From: Camarhynchus parvulus
Taxonomy: Eukaryota; Chordata; Aves; Passeriformes; Thraupidae
Assembly: GCF_901933205.1 (NCBI RefSeq)
Contig: NC_044574.1
Coordinates: 20,631,733 to 20,695,732 of the forward strand
Length of the DNA stretch: 64,000 nt
Direction: 5' to 3'
The stretch's first letter is position 1, and the number at the start of each line of letters is the position of its first letter. The position numbers and the translations under genes were made by a program. The notes under the pieces are model-generated. The model searched no databases. It was not told the DNA's origin and saw only the letters and a program-made list of their open reading frames with translations. Shown here piece after piece: positions 36,760-47,408 of this stretch.

Positions 36760-37180
36760 TATTATTTTCCTATTTTAAATGAACATAAAGCACTTTGAGT
36801 TAACTGGTAAATTCTGATTAATCTGAAACAGATTTTGTAATATGTGGTAGACACAATTCTTTCAGATGGCTTTCTAGACTTATATTCAATAAAATTCTGC
36901 ATTATTTGGACAAAGATAGCACAGGAAAATCCAGAAATTGCAGTTAAAAGATGGCTGACACATTAGAAATACCAAGCTATAAATTCTTCATATTTCTCAA
37001 ATGCAGAAAGCCAAAGATACCTGGCAGTAAGCAGCAAATTAGTAGCCATCTAATAGAGTAGCTCATTTTTCTCCATGGTTAGGAATTTTCATTTATTAGA
37101 ATGTTTAATTAGAAATGGGCCAATTTCTTATTTACATGATAAGCATTAACTATAGCTGTAATACCTACCACCTGTAGTAT
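36760..37180. promoter_or_regulatory. candidate conserved non-coding element (homeodomain-motif rich)
   Basis: Several homeodomain-type cores occur close together, including CTGATTAATCTG near 36817, TTTAATTAGA near 37105 and GCATTAAC near 37143. A GGGCCAAT patch lies at about 37118. The stretch is non-repetitive and lacks the T/G simple sequence seen nearby. The pattern resembles vertebrate developmental enhancers, but conservation cannot be judged from one sequence. Confidence 0.2.
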
Positions 37181-37852
37181 GCCTGCAGCAGTGCATGTTG
37201 TCTGTTTTATATGCAAATATTGTACGTCTGTAGTGTGTCTACAAGTTTCTGTAATATATCTGTAAGTGTATGTGCTAACTAACCTTCCACAGGTGCTGCA
37301 ACCAGCCTTACCAACTCTTCAGATTTTGTCATGAATCTCACAATATTTGATGTGTGTGTATGTGTGGTTTTTTTGATTTAAGTTGAATTTTCAGTACAGT
37401 CACATAATTATTGGTAGAGAACATATATACGTGTTCTAATTCCTTTTGAATCTGTCTTCCATTACTTTCACTTGGGCTGGTCTTCAAGATAAGTGGTATT
37501 TCACGGTGCTTTCTGCATTAGAACTGAGGTTGCCCTACCGCTGCCCTAACACGATCATCATATTCCGTTGTTCTCAGACCCACCTTTATTTAGCTCACTA
37601 AATATTCAGGGAAAGAGACTGGAAACTGAAACTTTCACACTGAAGGTGAGTGCTCTAGATGTTTGAGTAAAAAAAAGTTAACACTCTTCTGCTCTACAAA
37701 CCTACAGAATAATTTGTCATTATAAAGAACGATGGAAAGGCAGAGATATTATTAAAGTTCTCTCTTACTCCTGTGATTGCTGGACCATCAAGCAAAGACC
37801 ATCCCTTCAAAAAGGGCTTTCCCCACTGAGCACCAAAGGTGTCCAAGCAAGA
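37181..37852. other. unique non-coding DNA, nothing recognised
   Basis: Slightly less AT-rich than average, with a short TGTGTGTATGTGTG patch near 37350. No gene or repeat family recognised. Confidence 0.55.
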
Positions 37853-38250
37853 ACTGCTCCAATGAGCCCTCCTGTGAAGACAGGCTGAGAGAGTTAGGGT
37901 TGTTCAGACTGGAGAAAAGAAGGCTTGAAGTAGACCTTTTCAGTACCTAAAGGGGGAGCTTTTATAAGAGCATGTAGTGATAGGATGAGGGGGAATGGCT
38001 TTAAACTGAAAGAGAGTAGGTTTTGATTAGATTTTAGGGGGAAATGCTTTACTGTGAGGGTTGTGAGGTACTGGAAGAGCTTACCCAGAGAAACAGTGGA
38101 TGCCCCATTCTTGGAAGTATTCAAGGGCAGGCAGGATGGACTTTGGGCACTCTGATCTAGTGAGAGGTATTTCTGTCTCTGGCAGGGTGATTGGAACTAG
38201 ATGATCTTTAAGGTCCCTTCCAACCCAAACTATTCCACATGATTCTATGT
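37853..38250 (+). mobile_element. CR1 LINE 3' fragment with intact 3' end (plus strand)
   Basis: About 400 bases follow CR1 closely: 'GAAGACAGGCTGAGAGAGTT', 'GTTGTTCAGACTGGAGAAAA', 'CAGTACCTAAAGGGGGAGCT', 'TGGATGCCCCATTCTTGGAA', 'AACTAGATGATCTTTAAGGT' and the end 'CCCTTCCAACCCAAAC'+'TATTCCACATGATTCTATG'. It is the longest and best-preserved CR1 3' region here. It is 5'-truncated and non-coding. The minus-strand frames of 74-76 codons across it are antisense shadows. Confidence 0.95.
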
Positions 38251-38555
38251 GCACACCCTGAATACAACTTGAATTTGGTGTTAAACACCAACACTTTACT
38301 GACACTTGCTTCTGGCTTGCTTTGGCAAGTGCCTTCTCAACTCTGTGTCCTCCTCAAATAACCCTCATATTCTTAACTCTGTACACACAGTACAGGGTAA
38401 CATAGCACTACTCTAATTTACAGAAGCAGATTAAGTTAACCCATTTTCTGCAGGTCCTTGATGGCCTTTCAAAGGAAGAAATTATTTAAGAAAAGGAAGT
38501 TCTTTTATGGCTGGCTGATCTCATGAGGATGGTCTCTTGTGCAGCCTGTAGGCTT
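38251..38555. other. unique non-coding DNA, nothing recognised
   Basis: No feature recognised. Confidence 0.55.
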
Positions 38556-38591
38556 CTTTAGTGTCAAATGTAACTTTAGTGTCAAATGAAT
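38556..38591. repeat. 18-bp tandem duplication (two copies)
   Basis: CTTTAGTGTCAAATG occurs at 38556-38570 and again at 38574-38588, giving an 18-bp period (38556-38573 and 38574-38591) with small differences at the unit ends. It is a local slippage-type duplication. Confidence 0.85.
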
Positions 38592-38809
38592 CATACTGCA
38601 GTTTTGCTTAAGAAGAATTCTTTGGTCTCTCTCATTCTGTTTTGGGAACATATAATCTGTGGGAAAACTGCCATATTGTCAGATTAGATGTAGATTAACC
38701 CCAGATTCATTAAACATTAGTGAGTGCATAAAAACAAGCTCTTCAAGAAATGTTTTCAGCTATTTTTCTGTGTATCACAATATGCAGTGTATATATACAT
38801 AGCATAATA

Positions 38810-38856
38810 TAAAATTAATTAAGGAATATGCAAATCATATTCCTTAATTAATTTTA
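38810..38856. repeat. perfect 21-bp inverted repeat with 5-nt loop
   Basis: The arm 38810-38830 is the exact reverse complement of 38836-38856, separated only by CAAAT (38831-38835). It is the longest perfect close palindrome I found in the window. It is AT-rich (AATTAATTAAGG core). The octamer ATGCAAAT, the classical POU/Oct site, sits across the apex at 38828-38835. It could form a hairpin in RNA or a cruciform in DNA. The stem is short and the loop small for a microRNA precursor. Confidence 0.9.
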
Positions 38857-39238
38857 ATACCTTTGTATGTAAACATTTAGCCAGGAATGTAACATCATCA
38901 GTGAGTAATGGAAAATAGACCTTATTTAGACATTTGAGTATTTTATTTTTTGCCCCAATCTGGCAAGACAAGAGGAGTAAAGTAGAATTTTTAAACTACA
39001 AAGAAATCCGCATTAGCAATACACTGAAATATATTCTAGATATTAAAAAAAAAGTTATGAGAAATGGCATATGAGTATAAACTTGGCTTATATCATATAG
39101 GAAATCTAAGTGAATCAGTAAAATATTTTAAAATGTTTGTCTTTGAACTTTTTTAAGACTCAGTCTTAATGACAACTCAAATGTCTTTCATATTTCTAGG
39201 TAAAAGTAACACCAAAATTTTATGATCCCTCCACCAAA

Positions 39239-39274
39239 TTTGATTTTACTCTTCTATTTGATTTTACTCTTCTA
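39239..39274. repeat. 18-bp perfect tandem duplication (two copies)
   Basis: TTTGATTTTACTCTTCTA occupies 39239-39256 and is repeated exactly at 39257-39274. The lack of differences suggests a recent duplication. Confidence 0.93.
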
Positions 39275-40794
39275 TGGATTTAAAACATTTGAAAACAAAA
39301 AGTAGGAGGTCCCTTGAGAGCAGTATAAGGAGGTTCACAGATATACTAATGAGATGTGACAACAAAGGAATTATTCTGCAGGTGCCTGGGTTTTATTGCT
39401 GAAGTCATTTGTATGGATCAAAGAAATGATTCTGAAATATATCTTTTCTTCAGGGAGCAGTGTGAGTCTCAGAAATATTACAGCCCTTCTTGCAGAAACT
39501 TCTGTATTTTCTTCTTTCTATTTTTTTAAAGAACATATGAAATCTCAAATTAGATATTATCATATATGTAGTATTATGAGTACATGTGCAGTCACAAGAG
39601 GTGTTTGTAGTCATAGCTATGGTAGCCATGTTAAGAGCAGAAAGCGTTATTTGAACATATTTAAGGTGTCTATATTGACAAAAGTTTATTGCGATTTTAA
39701 TAGTCTGATACAACAAATAATTTCATGACACACCATCTTTCCTCTGGTTGTGTTTTCCTGGTGCTCTGAAATACCATCTCATTGTGGATATAACAACAAG
39801 AAATGAATCAATGAAATTTAAACAAACAAACAAATAAAAAAAAACGTATCCAAAACGTATCCAAAACCTTATGTCAAAGAGAAAAACTTAGGTGGTGCTG
39901 AATTCCTATATTAACTTTTTAGATAAATCAAAAGTTGAGATTTTTTTTTCATATCCATATTCAGTTCTTTTCTATTTTAGTCGGATATTTTCCTAAATCA
40001 AACATATGTCTTCTGATGAAGAATAAGGATTTGCTTTTTGTTTTCCTGAAGTAGTAAATGTTTTTTGTTTGTTTTTAGTGTCTATCTGTAAGGAACTTTA
40101 CAAACTATTTTAAAAATTTTAAAATATTTGGAATTTACTGAGTCTGCATTCTTTTTAAACCCAGCTGCTTTAGGGTGTTCCAGATTTTGAGGCTTAAAAT
40201 ATACAAGGGAGAGCTTTGGAAAATGGATTCTGTATTGACAAAGTAGTTGATACCATAGAAGAGAGCATTTTTGTTATTTTGAGACCATAAGCAATTTCCT
40301 ATTTAGAAAAATAACAGGAGGTAAAGAGAATGAAGAATGAAATGAAAGATGTTAACAGCACGGTTTCCCTCCTGTTCATAACTTATAAATTCTAAATGCT
40401 AACCCATGGGATGTTTGCAGTTGCTGGCTATTACATGTGTCAGTATTACAAAGGACATTATTATACAGATGATGGAGTGACAACATGTAACAAAGCTAAA
40501 TATACTATAATTAGTTAGGGACTTGGGAATAGAAAAGATGCAATTAGATGTAAGCAGAAAAATTAGTGGCATGCACTTTTTGACTTGTATGAATGAATAT
40601 CTATCCCTAACAACTTAAATTTGTAGAAGTCAGGTTGGTGCCTCTACACTTAAGGAAAATGCAGTGCTGTTTATCTTCAAAATGTTGACATCAGGGTATG
40701 TAATAAATACTGACTAAGCTAAAAGTGGGACAAAGAAAGGTATTAAAACCAAAACAAAACCAAAAATTCTTTTGTCTGCTTAGGACCTTATGCT
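39275..40794. other. unique AT-rich non-coding DNA
   Basis: A small tandem duplication of AAAACGTATCC lies at 39841-39862. The 110-codon plus frame at 39396-39728 overlaps an 88-codon minus frame and neither resembles a protein. No gene recognised. Confidence 0.55.
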
Positions 40795-40870
40795 GGTCTC
40801 CAACCCTGCCATGGGGGATGACTGAGTGGCTGTGAGGTGCTTGGTTACCAACTGGGGTGACACCTTGACA
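40795..40870 (+). mobile_element. 3' scrap of an avian ERVL-type LTR (plus strand)
   Basis: About 75 bases match the 3' terminal part of the LTR family present at 56.3 kb: a GGGGGATGACTGAGTGGCTG patch, then 'GAGGTGCTTGGTTACC', 'AACTGGGGTGA' and the end CTTGACA. The two copies share the GAGTGGCTGTG core. This piece includes the LTR terminus that the 56.3-kb copy lacks, while that copy has the rest. It is old, truncated on its 5' side and non-coding. Confidence 0.7.
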
Positions 40871-43800
40871 GATAAGATTTCAGACATACAATCAATTAAA
40901 GAATAATAAATGTCAAGTAACTGAATTATTTCTTTTATGGATACAATTTAGGAGTGATGCCCTAAGTGGTCCCACTAATGCAAAGCAAGGTCTTGCTTCA
41001 TAGAACATATAGGAGAGAACAAAAAGTGCTTTCACAGAAATAAATGAATTATGTGTTTAATGGAACAGCTTCACTTGCACTGTGAAAGCTGAAAAAAATC
41101 CAGAACTAAATGCAGATCTTGATGCTCACTTTTAATGGATCTGAACTGACCAGTGTTTTTCTTGTTCCTTATAATCAAAAACTTAAAATCAAAGGTGATG
41201 GATAGGAACTCTGTTTTCAGTCCAGTGGTATTTGATTTTAGCAAAGTGGATGTCAGGTATTACAAAACAAGCTCTTGATTGCTAACTAAGATACTTTCAA
41301 ACTCTCTCTCAAAAGTAGTTAACTCTTTGACATTGGTTTAGTTTTCTTAGATGAATAAGTGATAATTAATTAGAATATTTAACCTTTCCATTTTCCACAT
41401 AATGGCATAATGACATCTGCTCTACACCATGAGGCCACAAAATAATTAATTTCTAATTCATGGATGGGCATAGCAGGTTTACTTCTCTCTGCTGAAGTAA
41501 ACGATTTTGAATTATGCTTATAGAGCGACCCCCTCCCGCTGGTAACTTAAAAAGTATTTCTTGAATCTGTATTCAAGACACTTTCTCATCATCACACAAG
41601 GAAGTTTTTTGTGTGTGTGTCTGTAGTTTCTTAGACATTAAAGACATGAGGCAAATAAGATAATATCAGACAAGGGGAATTTATCTCTTCTTGGTCTCTT
41701 TTTTAGTCCCTGTCTTTATTAAGGCTGCGTATTGATTTCTTCCATCATTCTTTCTCTTTTGTAGGACTCTTATTCATGGGCAGAAGGGTGAGAGGGGTTT
41801 TGGAGGTTAATTTCTGACTGATAACACTGAAGATTCCTCTGATTAGGGGAGTAATGCAAGGTTTGAGGTTTCTTAGTTCTCTTCATGTAGTGTAATTGTA
41901 GCTTCTACTAATTTTCATAGGATGATTTTAAAACACAAATATTTATCTAAATAAATTGAAGACAACCTCACAGTGTATTTATGTGTAAGGTTAATTCAGC
42001 AATGCTTGAATTATTTTCTTTCTTCTTGCAGTGAAAACAACTTAATTTAAAGCAGAGAAAACAGTCCAATTATTTCATACTCTGGTCATAAGTATCTGAG
42101 TTCTTAATTGCCAGAGAGAACTAAAGTAATAAAATTAGTGATCCCTAAATGGACTGCTATAAAATTTAGAGAAGTATTTATTTATTCCACCATAAACACT
42201 TTTATTAAAATAAAAACACTTTCATTTTTTCCAAAGGATTCTTCATAATTTTCTTTCTGTTCAGTCAATATTTCAAAGAGATGTTGTAGAGTTTAGCTTT
42301 ACATTTGCTTAAGTAAAATATATCTGTCAATATGACATCTGAAAGACTGTGTTTTTAGGATACCACCTAAACTACCTGATTTTAGGTAAAACATTTTTCT
42401 AAATATTGAAATAATTCTCTCTTGAAGAACTGAGGTTCAGGCTAAGGGGCATTAAGTGTTACAATTTATTTAAAGGTTAGGGAAATGCAGATTGGGCATT
42501 ACACTGATGCTGTCTTAATTCAACATTAGGTTTGGGAATGTGTTTGCACTAAATAATAATCAGCTCCCTGGATAATTGTCGCTATTCAAAATCTAGGAGC
42601 ATACTAAATTCAGGCAAATTAAATAATGCACTTATTCAATTCGCAGTGCAAAAGACATAAGGAGAAACTTCAATGTTTTTGAAGACAAAGGGAAGGTGCA
42701 AGGAAGGTTAGTACCCCAATGGAATCCCCAGGGAATCAACCCTGCAGGTGTCCTTGTGTCCTAGCACAGTTAGATAAAGCAAGGTTTCTTGGCAAGATCT
42801 ATCTTCTAGGATACTGTCATGCAGCCCACAGCTCTGCCACAGATACCCGTTGAAATTCTGATGTTAGGTAATGCAAACTGAACATTTTGCCAAATTAGGT
42901 GTTCATCAGGATGAATGGCCAAAATACAATCTGTGTTTTAACTGGACCATACTATATCCACAAATAAGAATTACTTCCACCGACTATTTTTTATCACAAA
43001 CAAAAAATATACAGGGACAGTTAGCTAGCTATGATAGAGTAGATAGGCTGCATGTAAAACTTGCTAGGGGAAAAAAATATTTTTTTTCCACAAATGGCAT
43101 CATGATGTGCATGATGCAGAGTGATTTCAGTTTTTGTTTGATTACTTGTTTTTAAGAGGGTTCTTTGATTTTCTGCTGTCTTCTTGAACAATGATTCTTC
43201 TATGGAACTTACTTTTATGCAAAGAACTTAAGGCAGACTCTGAAATGGATTTCATGTCTTAATGTACAATAATATACTGAATAAATATTTTACTCCTAAT
43301 GATAATTAGACAATGGTAATTGAAAGTAAATTTAGGTAGTGATGACAGTTTCTCAATATGTTTTGGAAGGATTTATTAATTTAAATGTATTACATTGCTA
43401 GTTAAGATTCTAATGATGTATTGACACATTCTGAACTATACAATTTAAATTCTAATTTTAAAATAATTTTGATGATACTGACTGAGGTGCAGCAAAAGTT
43501 TATTTTGGAGAAAAATCATGAACAGAATGCTAGACAACCCTGTACTGTCATTAAAGACATAAATGGCTTAGTAATAACGTTCATGCTTAATGAATTCCCA
43601 GAATTGCAGCACCGAACAATTGAAATAAGAGATATTCATTTTTATCTACCAATAAAGCATATTTATTAAATATGTACGTGATTTTTTTCCCCCTGGGAGT
43701 TAGTTGATGTCAGCACAGCTTTCAAATTCTATGTAGTAGTGTAACTGTAAAGATAGAAATGCCTTTTTTACATGGTCAGTCTCATGCCAAAAACCTCCTC

Positions 43801-44231
43801 TATAATTCAGTTCTTTTTCCCCCGGACTGGACTTTTTTATATCCTTTTTTCTTCGTATAATAGCTCTAGTCTCAAAAGGGTCAGGCAAATTGTATGTCTG
43901 ACTGTAGTGTTATTATTTTAATGAATCAATTTTAAATAAAAGTAGGTATAACAAGGTATTCTACAATAATTTTATAATAGTTTGCTAGATAACTACTAAG
44001 ATATAATGATTACTCTCAGTTTTGTGAGACTTATAAGATTTATCCAAACCTACATCAAAACTTGCTGCAAGAAAATAGTAGTTTTAAGTGCAAAGTGGAA
44101 AGTCAATGAGAGGTGGCAAGAGAGTCAGGATGCTCCATACTGGAGCAAATTCAGAAGTGTTATGGGTTTTTGTAGTTCTTCAATAATTGTGTCCTCTAGC
44201 CTGTTGCAATAATTTTGCTTTCTGTCTTAAC
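40871..44231. other. unique AT-rich non-coding DNA
   Basis: No repeat family or RNA recognised. About 42480-42660 is non-repetitive and homeodomain-motif-like (AATAATAATCAGC, GATAATTG), a weak candidate conserved element. The 94-codon frame at 42871-43155 (plus) and the 82-codon frame at 43421-43669 (plus) have no recognisable domains. Confidence 0.5.
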
Positions 44232-44363
44232 CCTGGAAATGTCCAAGGCAGGTTGGATGAGGCTTTGAGCAATGCCATCTAATGGCAGGTGTTCCTGTCC
44301 ATGGAAGAGGGGTTAGAACTAAATGATCTTTCAGGTCCCATCCAACCCAAACCATTCTATAAT
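44232..44363 (+). mobile_element. CR1 LINE 3' end fragment (plus strand)
   Basis: About 130 bases follow the CR1 end: 'CCTGGAAATGTCCAAGGCAG', 'GGTTGGATGAGGCTTTGAGC', 'TAGAACTAAATGATCTTTCA' and 'CATCCAACCCAAACCATTCT'. The terminal repeat is decayed to ATTCTATAATT. It is the same subfamily type as the 37.9-kb copy, strongly 5'-truncated and non-coding. Confidence 0.93.
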
Positions 44364-47316
44364 TCATTGGGTTATATTCTAACCTGGTTTCTCTGACTAC
44401 AGCAAATATACCCTTGGCCCAGTCACAAATGGCTGCTTCTAGGTAGGTGTTGTATGAATTCTCTTGTTTACTCAGTCAGAGTATATTGAGCTGGATTATT
44501 GCAACAGAAATGCCACAAAGAAGCCAGACATACAGATAGAGGTCAGGAAGTATTCATGAAATTAGGTGTGTTTGATTTCTGTTTTTCTTTTTAACACAAC
44601 AAAATGCTATCTAGATGTCTAGGACTAGTGCAGTAAAAATATATTTTTTGGCTAAGAGGGATTATTTTATTTCCTGTGCATGTGAACAGGGCTTGCTTGT
44701 AAGCTAAGTACACCCAGAATAGATTTGAGCTTCATTATACACTTAGAACATTCTAGATTTAATAAGGTGGTTATAGCTTTATGAATATTTTTAGTGTAAA
44801 GCTTATACATAAAACTGATATGTCTAGTCTCAGGGTAGAATCATAGAGGAGCTGTATTTTTGTATTTTGGTATTGTATTTTTCCCTATGTGCTTTCTTAC
44901 AAGAATAAATTTTTCTTTTTACAAATAAAGCTACAATTCAGAGCAGTGGTATAATGCATACACAATTTGCCTTTAAAAAGAAAAATTTCTATTAAAAACG
45001 GGTTCAACCAGATATACAGAACTGCACTGAGAGGGAAAGGTGGTGTTCTTTTGGGGATATAACATGAAACATTCTGACTCAGATTTCAGAAGGCACTATA
45101 GGAACAGAGAATTGTAGAAGAGGCATCATGTTTCAGTGAGATGCCTCTTAGGGTCTGTGAAGTTTCAAGACTGATACACGCTATCTTTAAAGCAGCCAGC
45201 TAATTGCAGAGTGATGTAACCAACTACAAAGACTTAACCTGCCTGGGCAAATGCCCATCAACACTATGCATATTGGGGTTCCCAGGGTGCAGCACATGAA
45301 CTTAAAAGCTTAGCAGTAAAATAATTAAACTGCCAGCTACAAGGAAGTGAATTGAAAAGGAGATAGGATTTAATAGCCCCATGAGAAATGTAAGAAAGTT
45401 GCTAAATCATCCGAGATATTTTAGCAAGCTGGCAGGTTACTTGCCCAAAGGCAGAGGCCATTGCTGTATAGTAGGCCTGGTAAAAGATAAAAGAACTCAC
45501 AAACAGCTTGTCTGGAGGCAGAGTGAAAAGAAGGAGTTTCACTGAGCAGTTTAAACCAGGGTTGCAATTGGCTAGATTTTTTTCTAGTTGATGTCTGTGT
45601 AAACCATCCCAGGAACAGTAAAGGATTTCATCTTGAAGAGAGGTGTATAAAACCTTCATATATTTTTTATGATTTATGGTTTACCTTTATAATCTTTACA
45701 TTTCTTTCTTATGTTTGTGTTTTACAATATTTCTGTCATTTAAGACAGATATATTTTTATTTATACATTTCTAGTTTATATCACTGCAGTGCAAGACAGC
45801 ATTGCATCAACTCTGACTCAGTGCTGAGAACACCTGTGAACATGTTCTGGCCATGGACAGGAGCATGAAGCGAGCAAAATTACCAAAGGAAGTGGATCCA
45901 TAGCCATTACCTTTCAGATCTTGTATTTTCTATGTACAAAGTTGCTTCAAATTCAGATGCTCAGAAATTAAGGGTAAAATTGAAATACAGTCTCATCAGA
46001 CTGATAAGGTTCTGATATCATATTCTTGTCTGAGGAAAAAAAAAAAAGGCAGATAGGATTTGTTTATGTACTTTGACAAACAGTGATGTTTCCACACAAC
46101 ATTGTAGCAGGCTGGGTTATAACATTCTATGAAGCACATAATTAATTTGATATTAAAATATTTCTAAGCTTATGAGAACTAAAAATCAACCTTTGAACTT
46201 TAGTAGAGAGCTTAAAAAAATTTACAAACGAATTGGCCTAATTGTGTACAATGGATCTAGAAGAACTGTATCATGATGTCTATAACAGTGATTACTAAAG
46301 GTCCCTGTAACATTTACCTTTATTGTTAAGTTAGAAAGTCATTCTTATTACCTGATACCGTTTTTCTTCCTTAAACCCCTGTTTCATTATAAAATATCTG
46401 TCAGTTTTTTAAAATAAAATTTCCCACCACAATAACACCAAAATAGTTACTATACTAATAAATCAGATCAAAAGAAGCAGGGAATTTTTGTTTCTGGAAG
46501 ATTTTTTTTTAGAGATCAGTGCCATTTTAATGAGAAATTCTGTATATAAATTATTTCTGACTTTCCTAGAGGTGTAGAGTATTGCTTCTGTAGCAACCTT
46601 GTCGGTAACATTAACCCAAATTATTATTTTATAGTTTTTCTCACAGTTTATGAAGAAGTTTTCTGTTTATAACTCTGTTCCCTTCAGCAATTACATTTTC
46701 TGCCTCTATTTTTTCCCTTTAAACTTAAGCTCCACATGTTCTAAATAGCCCTTGTTGAACTGATTATTACATTTATATCCAAAATTAAATTCCTTCACTA
46801 AAAAATAATTTGAGCTTAGGTGAAAACCTGAACATTTTCATCTTTCTTTCCTGAATAATGGAATAAATGTAGTGTTATCAGATGGCTTTTGATTGCACTC
46901 ATGTGCCAACAATTTCATAACACACCACAAACAGAACAAAATCTATTGGTGTGAAGTAAAGATAGATGTGAGGAAAAGTGCTCTTCCTCCTATTAAAGAG
47001 TACTTTAAACTTTTCTCTCAGTTTTATATACTATCATCCAGAAAACTTGGACTTCTCTTTTCATGTATTACTTGTTGGGCTGTGTCTTTGACAGGTTTCT
47101 CAAGAAGCAAATTTAGCCTGTAGTGCTTGGTGTTGACTGTGCTGTGGTTCAACAGATGTACAAACTACAGTATTGTTTGGGCTTTGTCTTGTTCAGACAA
47201 CTTTGCCTCCCTTTTCCAGAGGCTCTCCAAATCTTATGCTTGCTATCTGAGACATTCCTTGGACCTTTAAAAGAAATTTGTGTGCAAGTACAATAGTAGC
47301 CTGCTATATCACTGAA
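44364..47316. other. unique AT-rich non-coding DNA
   Basis: A 10-bp perfect hairpin with a 12-nt loop lies at 45118-45149 (AAGAGGCATC and GATGCCTCTT). The 85-codon minus frame at 45402-45659 has no recognisable domain. No repeat family or gene recognised. Confidence 0.55.
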
Positions 47317-47408
47317 GTTTTGTTTTATTTTTGCTTTTTTTTTTCTTAATTTGTGAGTTTTTTGTTAGTTGGTTTTAGGTTTTTGGTTTTGGTTACTTTT
47401 TTTTTTTG
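47317..47408. repeat. T/G-rich low-complexity tract
   Basis: T-runs with GG interruptions (GGTTTTAGGTTTTTGGTTTTGG). It belongs to the same class as the tracts at 14.8, 18.6, 21.4, 23.2 and 35.5 kb, again with T/G on the plus strand. Confidence 0.8.

Noticed and set aside
45645..45662. GGTGTATAAAACC as a TATA promoter
   Set aside because: TATAAAA strings are common in AT-rich DNA, and there is no recognisable transcript or other promoter element around it.
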